In this document: positions 42,333 to 50,467 of the stretch, one piece after another
Position numbering within the stretch: position 1 is the first letter of the stretch
How the letters are laid out: each line of letters begins with the position of its first letter
NCBI RefSeq assembly: GCF_002843425.1
Contig: NZ_NKXO01000001.1
Location: 51,412-115,411 of the forward strand
Direction: 5' to 3'
DNA: 64,000 bases
Source of the DNA: Raineya orbicola
Lineage (GTDB): Bacteria; Bacteroidota; Bacteroidia; Cytophagales; Thermonemataceae
Translations under genes and position numbers: made by a program
The notes under the pieces: generated by a model
The model's input: the letters and a program-made list of their open reading frames with translations, nothing else
The model's database searches: none
Told to the model about the DNA's origin: nothing

Positions 42333-43628
42333 TTACAAACTCCAATAATTCATCTGCTTGATTTTCTTGCGAAAACTACCTTTAATATCTACAAAAAGCG
42401 TTTTTTCCTTTGCCCAAGCTAAAAAGTCAGACTCTTGCAAAGCTAAGTAATTTTGATGATTGACCGCTACTACAATGACATCATATTTACCTTGTGGCTT
42501 GGTTTGTAATTGTAACCCATATTCGTGAAAGAACTCTTTCTCATCAGCCATATAATCAACAGCGTGAGCTTGCAAGCCAAATTCTTGTAATTCTTTGATA
42601 ATATCTACTACTTTGGTATTGCGAATATCACTTACATTTTCTTTGAAAGTAACCCCCAAAATCAGCACTCTTGCCTCCTGCGGGTTAATGCCCTGTTGAA
42701 TGATTTTCTGCACTATTTTTTTTGCAATATAAGCACCCATTCCGTCATTGATAGCTCTACCGCTTAAAATGACAGCAGGCGTGTAACCCAATTCTTTGGC
42801 TTTGTAAGTGAGATAATACGGATCTACTCCTATGCAATGCCCTCCAACAAGTCCAGGAACAAATTTGAGAAAATTCCACTTTGTACCCGCCGCCGCCAGC
42901 ACTTCGTAGGTGTTGATTTGCATTTTGTCAAAAATAATAGAAAGCTCATTCATTAAAGCGATGTTCAAATCTCTTTGGGTGTTTTCAATGATTTTTGCCG
43001 CTTCGGCAACTTTGATACTACTTGCCCTATGCACGCCTACACGTACTACCAATTCATAGACTTGGGCTATTTGCTCCAAACTTTCTTCATCACAACCCGA
43101 AACTACTTTGACAATATTTTCCAAAGTGTGTTCCTTATCGCCTGGGTTGATTCGTTCAGGGGAGTAACCTACCTTGAAATCTTCGCAAAATTTCAGATTT
43201 GAGTATTTTTCTAAAATCGGAACGCAATCCTCTTCGGTACAGCCCGGATATACCGTAGATTCAAAAACTACGTAATCCCCTTTTTTCAAAACTTTTCCTA
43301 CGCTTTCCGAAGCGGAAAGTAGCGGTTTCAAATCGGGTTGGCAGTGTTCGTCAATGGGAGTGGGTACAGCTACAATGAAAAATTGAGCCTTACGTAAATC
43401 CTCTAAATGATGTGTAAATTCAATGTCGCAATTTTCAAAGGCTTGTGGAGGTAGCTCTCGGCTAGGGTCTTGATGATTTTTGAGCATAGCAATACGCTCT
43501 GCATTGATATCAAAGCCAATAACTTTCAATTTTTTAGCAAAAGCCAAAGCTATCGGAAGCCCTACATAACCTAAACCAATAACAGCCAAATTTGCTTTTT
43601 TAGCAAGAAGTTGTTCGTAAATACTCAT
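42333..43628 (-). CDS. nucleotide-sugar dehydrogenase (UDP-GalNAc/UDP-GlcNAc 6-dehydrogenase type)
   Basis: This 431-residue NAD-dependent enzyme of the UDP-glucose/GDP-mannose dehydrogenase family oxidises the C6 of a UDP-sugar to a uronic acid for capsule or surface polysaccharide. Motifs are VIGLGYVGLPIALAFAKK (NAD-binding), STVYPGCTEE, GYSPERINPGD and the catalytic-cysteine loop GLVGGHCIGVDPYYL. The GDKEH and ENTQRDLNIALMNEL segments resemble the WbpO/TviB subgroup that acts on N-acetylated sugars. It is just downstream of hisG on the same strand. Confidence 0.9.
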   Translation of the reverse strand: MSIYEQLLAKKANLAVIGLGYVGLPIALAFAKKLKVIGFDINAERIAMLKNHQDPSRELPPQAFENCDIEFTHHLEDLRKAQFFIVAVPTPIDEHCQPDLKPLLSASESVGKVLKKGDYVVFESTVYPGCTEEDCVPILEKYSNLKFCEDFKVGYSPERINPGDKEHTLENIVKVVSGCDEESLEQIAQVYELVVRVGVHRASSIKVAEAAKIIENTQRDLNIALMNELSIIFDKMQINTYEVLAAAGTKWNFLKFVPGLVGGHCIGVDPYYLTYKAKELGYTPAVILSGRAINDGMGAYIAKKIVQKIIQQGINPQEARVLILGVTFKENVSDIRNTKVVDIIKELQEFGLQAHAVDYMADEKEFFHEYGLQLQTKPQGKYDVIVVAVNHQNYLALQESDFLAWAKEKTLFVDIKGSFRKKIKQMNYWSL

Positions 43629-43654
43629 ATTTGTTTTTTGAAGTTTGATGAGGT

Positions 43655-44512
43655 TTATCGTATCATTTTTTCAATAGGGACAACCAAAATGCCCTCTGCT
43701 CCTGCGGCTTTGAGGCTCTCTATTATCTCCCAAAAATCATCTTCGTGAATAACCGAATGCACCGAACACCAATCCTCAATTGCTAATGGCAACACGGTAG
43801 GGCTTTTCATTCCGGGTAAAATTTCTACAATCTTACCCAAAGCATTTTTAGGGGCATTGAGCAAGATGTATTTATTTTTTTTGGCATTCTGAACGGCGTG
43901 TATGCGAAAAAGCAGTTTTTCCAGAATTTTCTGCTTTTCGGTGGAAATATTTGGGTTGCCAATTAGCACTGCTTCTGAATGAAAAACTACCTCTACTTCT
44001 TTCAAACCATTGCTCATCAGGGTACTACCCGAGCTGACAATATCACAAATAGCTTCTGCCAAGCCAATGCTCGGAGCTATTTCTACTGAGCCACTAATTT
44101 CGTGAATACGAGCCGAAATTTGGTGCTTTTGTAAAAAATTGCTTAAAATGCGAGGGTAAGAAGTGGCAATATCAATGCCTTGCAAGTCCTGTAAGCCTTT
44201 GTATTCTTTTCCTTTGGGAACAGCCACTGAAAGCCTACATTTAGAAAAGCCCAAACGCTCAATAAGGCGTACTTCTTGGTTTTTTTCAACCATTACATTT
44301 TCGCCAATAATGCCAATATCAGCCACTCCATCAGCTACGTAGCCGGGTATGTCATCATCTCGTAAAAAGAGAAATTCGGCGGGAAAATTACTTGCTTCGG
44401 ATTTGAGCTTGCCTGTGCCATTCTGAAAATCAATGCCACATTCTTTGATAAGAGCCAAAGAACTTTCGCTCAATCGCCCTGACTTTTGTAATGCGATGCG
44501 TAAAATACTCAT
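43655..44512 (-). CDS. hisG: ATP phosphoribosyltransferase, long form
   Basis: HisG condenses ATP with PRPP in the first step of histidine synthesis. The 285-residue protein is the long, regulated form. It starts LRIALQKSGRLSESSLALI, has the PRPP-binding EAICDIVSSGSTLMSNGL, and carries the C-terminal allosteric domain ending EGILVVPIEKMI. That domain normally allows feedback inhibition by histidine. It is divergent from hisIE with a 194-bp AT-rich gap that holds no other gene. Confidence 0.96.
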   Translation of the reverse strand: MSILRIALQKSGRLSESSLALIKECGIDFQNGTGKLKSEASNFPAEFLFLRDDDIPGYVADGVADIGIIGENVMVEKNQEVRLIERLGFSKCRLSVAVPKGKEYKGLQDLQGIDIATSYPRILSNFLQKHQISARIHEISGSVEIAPSIGLAEAICDIVSSGSTLMSNGLKEVEVVFHSEAVLIGNPNISTEKQKILEKLLFRIHAVQNAKKNKYILLNAPKNALGKIVEILPGMKSPTVLPLAIEDWCSVHSVIHEDDFWEIIESLKAAGAEGILVVPIEKMIR

Positions 44513-44706
44513 AGCGAGGTATATTGATTTAGTTGTAAATGTTTAGAAGGTTTTAGGTTTAATGGTTTGAAGTTCAAAAGTTTTAAGTTCAAAAAAAAAA
44601 CAAAATTTTTGCTGAAAGTCCTAAATACTTTCAAGCAAACGCACAAAATTAAGTATATCTTGTAGAATTGCAAAAAATTGTAAATTGCAAGGCAATTGAG
44701 AAACCT

Positions 44707-45315
44707 ATGAATACACCTATTTTCAAGACTGCTGAAACGCTTTTGCCCGTCATAGTGCAAGATTTTTACACACAAAAGGTACTTATGCTCGGCTATATGA
44801 ATGAAGAAGCCTATCAGAAAACACACACAGAGGGCATAGTAACCTTTTTTAGCCGAAGCAAGCAAAGACTATGGACAAAAGGGGAAACTTCAGGAAATTT
44901 TCTGAAAGTGAAAGAAATACGCATAGATTGCGACCAAGATACTATTCTTATCAAAGCTGAACCACAAGGCGTCGTTTGCCATACAGGAGCAGATACTTGC
45001 TTTGATGAGCAAAATAAAAGCAATTTGCATTTTTTGGAATACTTGCAAAATATAATTCGGGAACGTAAAAATCAAATTCCTGAAACATCTTATACTGCTT
45101 CGCTTTTTGCCAAAGGTATCAATAAAATTGCTCAAAAAGTTGGCGAAGAAGCGGTAGAATTGATTATTGAAGCCAAAGACACAAATCAAGACCTTTTTTT
45201 AGGTGAAGCCGCTGATTTGCTATTTCATTTTTTAGTGCTTTTGGAAGCGAAAAATCTTTCTTTCAGCCAAGTCATTGAAGTTTTAGAAAAAAGGCATCTT
45301 AAAAAAACGCAATGA
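44707..45315 (+). CDS. hisIE: bifunctional phosphoribosyl-AMP cyclohydrolase/phosphoribosyl-ATP pyrophosphatase
   Basis: This 202-residue fusion performs the second and third steps of histidine synthesis. The HisI half (about 1-110) has VLMLGYMNEEAYQKT, FFSRSKQRLWTKGETSGN and the metal-binding DCDQDTILI and CHTGADTCF. The HisE half (about 112-202) has a helical LFAKGINKIAQKVGEEAVEL core. The ATG at 44707 is chosen over an upstream TTG at 44668 because it gives the standard N-terminus. Confidence 0.96.
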   Translation: MNTPIFKTAETLLPVIVQDFYTQKVLMLGYMNEEAYQKTHTEGIVTFFSRSKQRLWTKGETSGNFLKVKEIRIDCDQDTILIKAEPQGVVCHTGADTCFDEQNKSNLHFLEYLQNIIRERKNQIPETSYTASLFAKGINKIAQKVGEEAVELIIEAKDTNQDLFLGEAADLLFHFLVLLEAKNLSFSQVIEVLEKRHLKKTQ

Positions 45316-45381
45316 TTTTTTTCGTTTTTTTGAGTTTTTTTACATTTTTGAACCCTAATCAAATCCAAAATTTTTGAAGCG

Positions 45382-46122
45382 ATGAAGTTATTAGAAAACA
45401 AAGTAGCCCTCATTACAGGGGCATCCAAAGGCATTGGCAGAGCCATAGCCAAAGAATTTGCCAAACAAGGAGCAAAAGTAGCTTTTACGTACCTTTCAAG
45501 TGTAGAAAAAGGACAGGCATTAGAGGCTGAACTACAAGCTGAAGGCGTTTCTGCCAAAGGGTATCGTTCCGATGCCTCTGACTACAAACAAGCTGAAGAA
45601 CTCGTAAATCAAGTTTTGCAAGATTTTGGCACAATTGATATTTTAGTCAATAATGCGGGTATCACCCAAGACGGCTTACTTTTACGTATGACCGAAGAGC
45701 AATGGGATAAAGTTATCAATATCAACCTAAAATCTGTTTTCAACCTTACCAAAGCGGTTTTGAAACCTATGATGAAAGCCAAAAATGGCTCTATTATCAA
45801 TATTACTTCGGTGGTGGGTATTCGGGGCAATGCAGGGCAAGCTAATTATGCTTCTTCTAAAGCAGGAATTATTGGCTTTACAAAATCAGTGGCTTTGGAA
45901 CTCGGTTCTCGCAATATTCGCTCTAATGCTGTGGCTCCGGGTTTTATAGAAACAGAAATGACCCACGAACTTGCCAACAAAGAAGAATGGCTCAATCAAA
46001 TCCCGCTGAAAAGAGGAGGTAAAGCAGAGGAAGTAGCTCAAACTTGCGTATTTTTAGCCTCTGATATGTCTTCTTATATCACAGGGCAAGTAATTCAGGT
46101 AGATGGGGGTATGCTTACATAA
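45382..46122 (+). CDS. fabG: 3-oxoacyl-[acyl-carrier-protein] reductase
   Basis: FabG reduces 3-oxoacyl-ACP with NADPH in each cycle of fatty acid elongation. The 246-residue short-chain dehydrogenase has TGASKGIGRAIA (NADPH binding), VNNAG, the catalytic serine in INITSVVG, the YASSK Tyr/Lys pair, and APGFIETEMT. No other fab genes adjoin it. dprA follows after a short gap on the same strand. Confidence 0.95.
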   Translation: MKLLENKVALITGASKGIGRAIAKEFAKQGAKVAFTYLSSVEKGQALEAELQAEGVSAKGYRSDASDYKQAEELVNQVLQDFGTIDILVNNAGITQDGLLLRMTEEQWDKVININLKSVFNLTKAVLKPMMKAKNGSIINITSVVGIRGNAGQANYASSKAGIIGFTKSVALELGSRNIRSNAVAPGFIETEMTHELANKEEWLNQIPLKRGGKAEEVAQTCVFLASDMSSYITGQVIQVDGGMLT

Positions 46123-46160
46123 AGGTTGTTTTTTTGTATCTGAAATTTAAAGTTTCTTTT

Positions 46161-47282
46161 GTGGCGAATTTATACGAAGTTGCTCTACATTTAGCAGAAG
46201 GCATTGGTGGCGTAATAGCTCGCAGGTTACTGGCTCGTTTCGGCACAGCAGAAGAGATTTTTAGAGCGAAAAAAAGCCAAATTCTCAAAGTAGAAGGCAT
46301 TGGAAACAAACTTGGAGAAGAACTTTTTCAAAAACAATCTCAACTGCTGAAAAATGCTGAAAAAGAGCTTCAAAATGCTCAAAAGCTAAATGTAGAGCTA
46401 ATTTTTTTTACAGACAGCTGCTATCCTGTGCGTTTGAAGCAAACTGACGATGCCCCTATTTTGCTGTATCAGAAAGGTACAACTTCTTTGAACGAAGATA
46501 GGCACATTGCTATCGTAGGCACGCGTAGTGCAACGCAATATGGCAGAGAGTTTATTGAGCAATTTATGACGGAAATCAAGCCATACAATCCGCTTATTAT
46601 TAGCGGAATGGCGTATGGTATTGATATTACAGCTCATAGAGAGGCACTGAAAAATAAACTTTTTACCATTGGCGTTATGGCAAATGGTTTGGATACGGTG
46701 TATCCTGCTGTTCATAAGGCTACTGCTTTACAAATGCTTGAAAATGAAGGGGCTTTAGTTTCAGAAACTCCTCTTTATACCAAATTAGACCCTCGTAGGT
46801 TTCCAGCCCGAAATCGTATTATTGCGGCACTCGCCGACTTGGTTTTAGTGGTTGAAAGTAAAAAGAAGGGGGGAGCATTAGTAACGGCTCAATATGCCAA
46901 CGATTACAATCGGGAGGTGGGAGCAGTGCCGGGGAATATTTGGCAAGAAACCTCGCAGGGTTGTCATTGGCTCATTCGTAAAAATTTAGCTCATTTGATT
47001 ACTTCGGCAAGTGATATAGCCGAAATTATGAATTGGGATATTGCCAAAAAACGTGAGCAAAAGATAGCTTTCAAAACTTTGGAAAACTTGCAACTCTCTG
47101 AAAAAGAAAAAGTTATCTTAAACTTACTTTCAGAACGCAATCAGGCAACTATTGATGAGATGAGTTTGGCTTTATCTTTTTCGCTTAATGAACTCGCAGT
47201 AGTGCTTTTAGACTTGGAAATGAAAGATTTAATCAATGCTTTGCCGGGCAAACGATTTACTCTTAAAAAATCTCTTGTATGA
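46161..47282 (+). CDS. dprA: DNA-processing protein DprA
   Basis: DprA loads RecA onto incoming single-stranded DNA during natural transformation. The 373-residue product starts ANLYEVALHLAEGIGG, with an N-terminal SAM-like/HhH region. The Rossmann-like core follows, with IAIVGTRSATQYG, ISGMAYGIDITAH, GVMANGLDTVYPAVHK, FPARNRIIAALAD and a C-terminal winged helix. A GTG at 46161 gives the usual N-terminus; a TTG at 46134 would add nine residues. Its stop overlaps the start of the methyltransferase by four bases. Confidence 0.92.
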   Translation: MANLYEVALHLAEGIGGVIARRLLARFGTAEEIFRAKKSQILKVEGIGNKLGEELFQKQSQLLKNAEKELQNAQKLNVELIFFTDSCYPVRLKQTDDAPILLYQKGTTSLNEDRHIAIVGTRSATQYGREFIEQFMTEIKPYNPLIISGMAYGIDITAHREALKNKLFTIGVMANGLDTVYPAVHKATALQMLENEGALVSETPLYTKLDPRRFPARNRIIAALADLVLVVESKKKGGALVTAQYANDYNREVGAVPGNIWQETSQGCHWLIRKNLAHLITSASDIAEIMNWDIAKKREQKIAFKTLENLQLSEKEKVILNLLSERNQATIDEMSLALSFSLNELAVVLLDLEMKDLINALPGKRFTLKKSLV

Positions 47283-48175
47283 GCAGTTATGCAGTAACTT
47301 CTCCGCTTATTCCTGATGAGCCTGTAAAACCTGTTCAAACACTTTCAGTGGCTAAAATTGTAGAAAGTTATCAAAAGAGTTTTGGCATTGATGTACAAAG
47401 CTACTTTCGCAATTTGCAAGAAATACAAATCTGGGAAGGGGAAAATTCACTTCTAAATTTTTATTTTCCAACTATTGCAGGAGATGAAAAATTCTATGCC
47501 GAAATATCACAAAAATATGTAGGTTACTACCAAACTTGGAAGTGGGAACACGAAATAGCAAGGCAATTTGTAAAAAAACAGCAGAAGGTTTTAGAAATTG
47601 GTTGTGGGAATGGGTATTTTTTAGAAAAAATTAAAGCCGATAAGTGTGCAGAAGTTTGGGGTTAGGAGTTTAATCCCAATGCCATTGAGTCTGCTCAAAA
47701 AAAAGATTTGCAAATAAATGCAGAAATGATTGAGAATTTTTGCCAAAACAACCCTGAAAAATTTGATGTGTTGTGTGCTTTTCAAGTACTGGAACACGTG
47801 ACTAATCCAAAAACGTTCTTGGAAAGTTCCTTAAAAACATTGAAAAAAGGTGGATATTTGTGTATAGGTGTTCCTAATAACGACTCATATTTATACGCCA
47901 AAGATACTTATCAAACCTTAAACTTACCGCCTTATCATACTTTACTTTGGCGAGAGGCTTCACTGAAATACGTAGCTCAAATGTTTGATTTGCTGGTACA
48001 ATTTTTCAAAGAACCTGTTAAACCTACGCATAAAAGTTTAGCATACAGGTTATGGTTACAAGAAAAACTACCTTTTGGAACAAATATAATTTGGCAAGCA
48101 ACTCGTTGGCTCGTAAAAAGGTTGCCTATTTTGCCCTACGGAGGAACAATTGTTGCAGTTTATCAAAAAAAATAG
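47279..48175 (+). pseudogene. SAM-dependent methyltransferase interrupted by an in-frame amber codon
   Basis: This is a class I methyltransferase of about 298 codons, with one TAG at codon 129 (47663-47665). The frame is the same on both sides. Motif I, VLEIGCGNGYFLEKI, comes before the stop. After it come EFNPNAIESAQ (the motif II ribose-binding acidic residue follows the stop directly), FDVLCAFQVLEHVTNP and LKKGGYLCIGVPN. The sequence around the stop, VWG-TAG-EFNPN, suggests a single base change from a sense codon such as TTG. It is coupled to dprA upstream, and a glycosyltransferase follows five bases later, suggesting a role in glycan modification. Confidence 0.82.
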
Positions 48176-48179
48176 CAAA

Positions 48180-49277
48180 ATGAAATTGTGTGTAGTTTAT
48201 CCTAATCGCTACAATAAATTTGAAACCTTTATTAGAAATCATATTCAATACTTAAAGCCTGATTATGGTCTTACGGGCGGTTGGTGGGCGTATAAAGAGC
48301 CTGACGGCAAAAGCCTTTTCGGTGGTGTATGGACAGAGCCTATAAGAGTTTTGCTAAAAAGATTTTTCCCAGCTTGGTATGATAAAATTTACACATATTT
48401 TTTGGTGAAGTTTTTACGGAAAAACAAAATTACTCATTTGCTTGCGGAATATGGTATTACGGGGGTTAGGGTAATGCGAGCTTGCCAGAAAGTAAATGTT
48501 GCCTTGATTGTTCATTTTCACGGCTTTGATGCATCTAATTACAAAATTTTGCAAGAGTTTGCATTTGAGTATCAAGAAATGTTTAGGATAGCAAAAAGAA
48601 TTGTGGTAGTTTCGGAAGATATGAAAAACACTCTCATTAGGCTGAATGCTCCTGAAAGTAAAATTTTTAATATTCCTTATGGAATAAATTATGAACTATT
48701 TACGCCCAAAATCAACTATCTGAATACCAAAATAATTATTTCCGTGGGCAGATTAACCGCTAAAAAATCTCCTATTCTTAACATTAAAGCCTTTAATGAG
48801 GTTTTAAGGGTTTTTCCCGAAGCTCAATTTTGGATAGTAGGTGAGGGAGAACTTCGCAAAGAAGCAGAAGATTTGGTAAAATCTTTGGGTATTGAAAGAA
48901 ATGTAAAATTTTGTGGCTATCAAACTCCCAATCAGATTATAGAGCTTTTGCATAAAGCTGATGTATTTATTCAGCATTCCATTACTGATACCAGAGGAGA
49001 TACAGAAGGTACGCCCAATACAATTTTAGAGGCTTCTTGTGTGGGCTTGCCTGTGGTAAGCACCTTTCACGCAGGTATCAAACAAGCGATAGAACACGAA
49101 AAAACAGGCTTTTTGGTATCAGAAGGAGATTATCTCAAAATGGCTGAATATATGATTTATTTGCTTCAAAACCCGCAAAAGGCAGAAGAAATGGGCAAAA
49201 AAGGGCGAGAAAAAATCGTAAAAGAATATAATCTGGCTTTACAAATAGAAAAACTGCAAAAAGCTATCTTTGAGTAG
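48180..49277 (+). CDS. glycosyltransferase family 4
   Basis: This 365-residue GT-B enzyme shows VHFHGFDASNYKI in the acceptor half, then IISVGRLTAKKSPILNI and the donor-binding EGTPNTILEASCVGLPVVST. It starts with ATG at 48180 (MKLCVVYPNRYNK), four bases after the broken methyltransferase, so they are probably co-transcribed. It converges on hutG, and the two coding regions overlap by 14 bp. Sugar donor and acceptor are unknown. Confidence 0.9.
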   Translation: MKLCVVYPNRYNKFETFIRNHIQYLKPDYGLTGGWWAYKEPDGKSLFGGVWTEPIRVLLKRFFPAWYDKIYTYFLVKFLRKNKITHLLAEYGITGVRVMRACQKVNVALIVHFHGFDASNYKILQEFAFEYQEMFRIAKRIVVVSEDMKNTLIRLNAPESKIFNIPYGINYELFTPKINYLNTKIIISVGRLTAKKSPILNIKAFNEVLRVFPEAQFWIVGEGELRKEAEDLVKSLGIERNVKFCGYQTPNQIIELLHKADVFIQHSITDTRGDTEGTPNTILEASCVGLPVVSTFHAGIKQAIEHEKTGFLVSEGDYLKMAEYMIYLLQNPQKAEEMGKKGREKIVKEYNLALQIEKLQKAIFE

Positions 49278-50271
49278 TTTCATTTACACAAGCATCTATG
49301 TAGGTAAAAACAAGGTTAGAAGCCAATCGGGCGGTGCGGTCGTCGGTATCGTGTTTGGGAGAAAGCTCGGCAATATCAAAAGCAAGAACTTTGCCTGTTT
49401 GAGCAATGAAGCGTATTAGGTCGGTAACAATAGTAGGGTAAATACCTAAACCATTCAAAGCACTTACGCCCGGTGCGTAAGAAGCCGAAAAAACATCTAA
49501 ACACACGCTTACATACAAAAAATCTTGCTTTTCAATGAAAGCAGAAAGTTGCTTGTAAATATCTTGAATAAACATAAAATCCATTTTCTCGGAAGTAATA
49601 TACTCTACGCCCCAATCGTGAGCAGTTTGAAAAAGTTTAGGAGTATTACTTACCTTTTGTACACCTAAAACAAAATAAGAAAATTCTTCGTTGCTTGCTT
49701 TTCTATCTTGTGCTATTTGTAGAAAAGAAGTTCCTGAAGTGGATTGTTTTTGAGGATTTTCACGCATATCAAAATGGGCATCAAAATTGATAATACCTAA
49801 TTTGCGTGAGTATTGTGTTTGCAAAAATTTCTTAACACCCAAATAATGTCCCCAAGCTATTTCGTGTCCGCCACCTATCAAAATACTTTTATAGCCTGAA
49901 TATAAAATCTTAAAAACTTTTTCTCCTAAAAAATTTTGAGCTTCTTCTAAAAATTTGGCAAGACAAAAAACATCTCCACCATCTACCAAAATAGTATTAT
50001 TACCAAAATGCCAAGGTAAATTAGAAAGGTGTACTCGCATTTGAACAGGACCTTCTACGGCACCAACTCTTCCTTGATTACGTCTTACGCCTTCATCGGA
50101 GCAAAATCCAAGTATAGTAAAGCCTTTGCTTGTACCAAGCAGTCGGGGTAATTTATCTACTTCCTCTAAATTGATACGCTCTACTTTTTGGTGCCATCTT
50201 GCTCCTAATTCGCCATCAATAAGCATATCATCTCTGCCTGTCCAATTTTTTTTATTTGGTTTGCGATACAT
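49264..50271 (-). CDS. hutG: formimidoylglutamase-type ureohydrolase
   Basis: HutG hydrolyses N-formimidoyl-glutamate to glutamate and formamide at the end of histidine degradation. The 335-residue manganese enzyme has the N-terminal NWTGRDD motif characteristic of HutG rather than arginase. It also has GGGHEIAWGHYLG, INFDAHFDMRE (metal-binding aspartates) and SVCLDVFSAS in place of the SxDxD of arginases. The other hut genes are not in the window. An arginase-like activity cannot be ruled out. Confidence 0.85.
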   Translation of the reverse strand: MYRKPNKKNWTGRDDMLIDGELGARWHQKVERINLEEVDKLPRLLGTSKGFTILGFCSDEGVRRNQGRVGAVEGPVQMRVHLSNLPWHFGNNTILVDGGDVFCLAKFLEEAQNFLGEKVFKILYSGYKSILIGGGHEIAWGHYLGVKKFLQTQYSRKLGIINFDAHFDMRENPQKQSTSGTSFLQIAQDRKASNEEFSYFVLGVQKVSNTPKLFQTAHDWGVEYITSEKMDFMFIQDIYKQLSAFIEKQDFLYVSVCLDVFSASYAPGVSALNGLGIYPTIVTDLIRFIAQTGKVLAFDIAELSPKHDTDDRTARLASNLVFTYIDACVNETTQR

Positions 50272-50335
50272 AGAGAGTTAAAGGTTTTACTCAAAATGAT
50301 ATGGTTTTATTTCTTGGTAATTTATATTTCAAATA

Positions 50336-50364
50336 CAAAAGTAACAAACTTCTGCAATGCACAA
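50336..50364 (-). promoter_or_regulatory. promoter of hutG
   Basis: On the minus strand TTG (50362-50364) and TACTTTTG (50336-50343) are 18 bases apart. The start codon is about 64 bases downstream of the -7 box. Confidence 0.55.
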
Positions 50365-50418
50365 TTAAGATTTTTTTACAAAAATGTTCAAATTCTTTTT
50401 CGTAACAAAAAAAACTAC

Positions 50419-50426
50419 TATTTTTG
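50419..50426 (+). promoter_or_regulatory. -7 box of the PAS/GAF receptor gene
   Basis: TATTTTTG matches TAnnTTTG and lies 41 bases before the ATG. The -33 region reads TTTTCG, a weak match. Confidence 0.45.
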
Positions 50427-50467
50427 ATAGCCTACTTTGAATTTGAAACTGCAAAATTTTGTGAGCA

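Noticed and set aside
44668..44706. Upstream TTG start for hisIE
   Set aside because: It would add 13 residues without homology; the ATG at 44707 gives the standard N-terminus.
47663..47665. TAG read as pyrrolysine or by readthrough
   Set aside because: No pyl genes are visible, RF1 is encoded in the same window, and relatives would have a common hydrophobic residue here.
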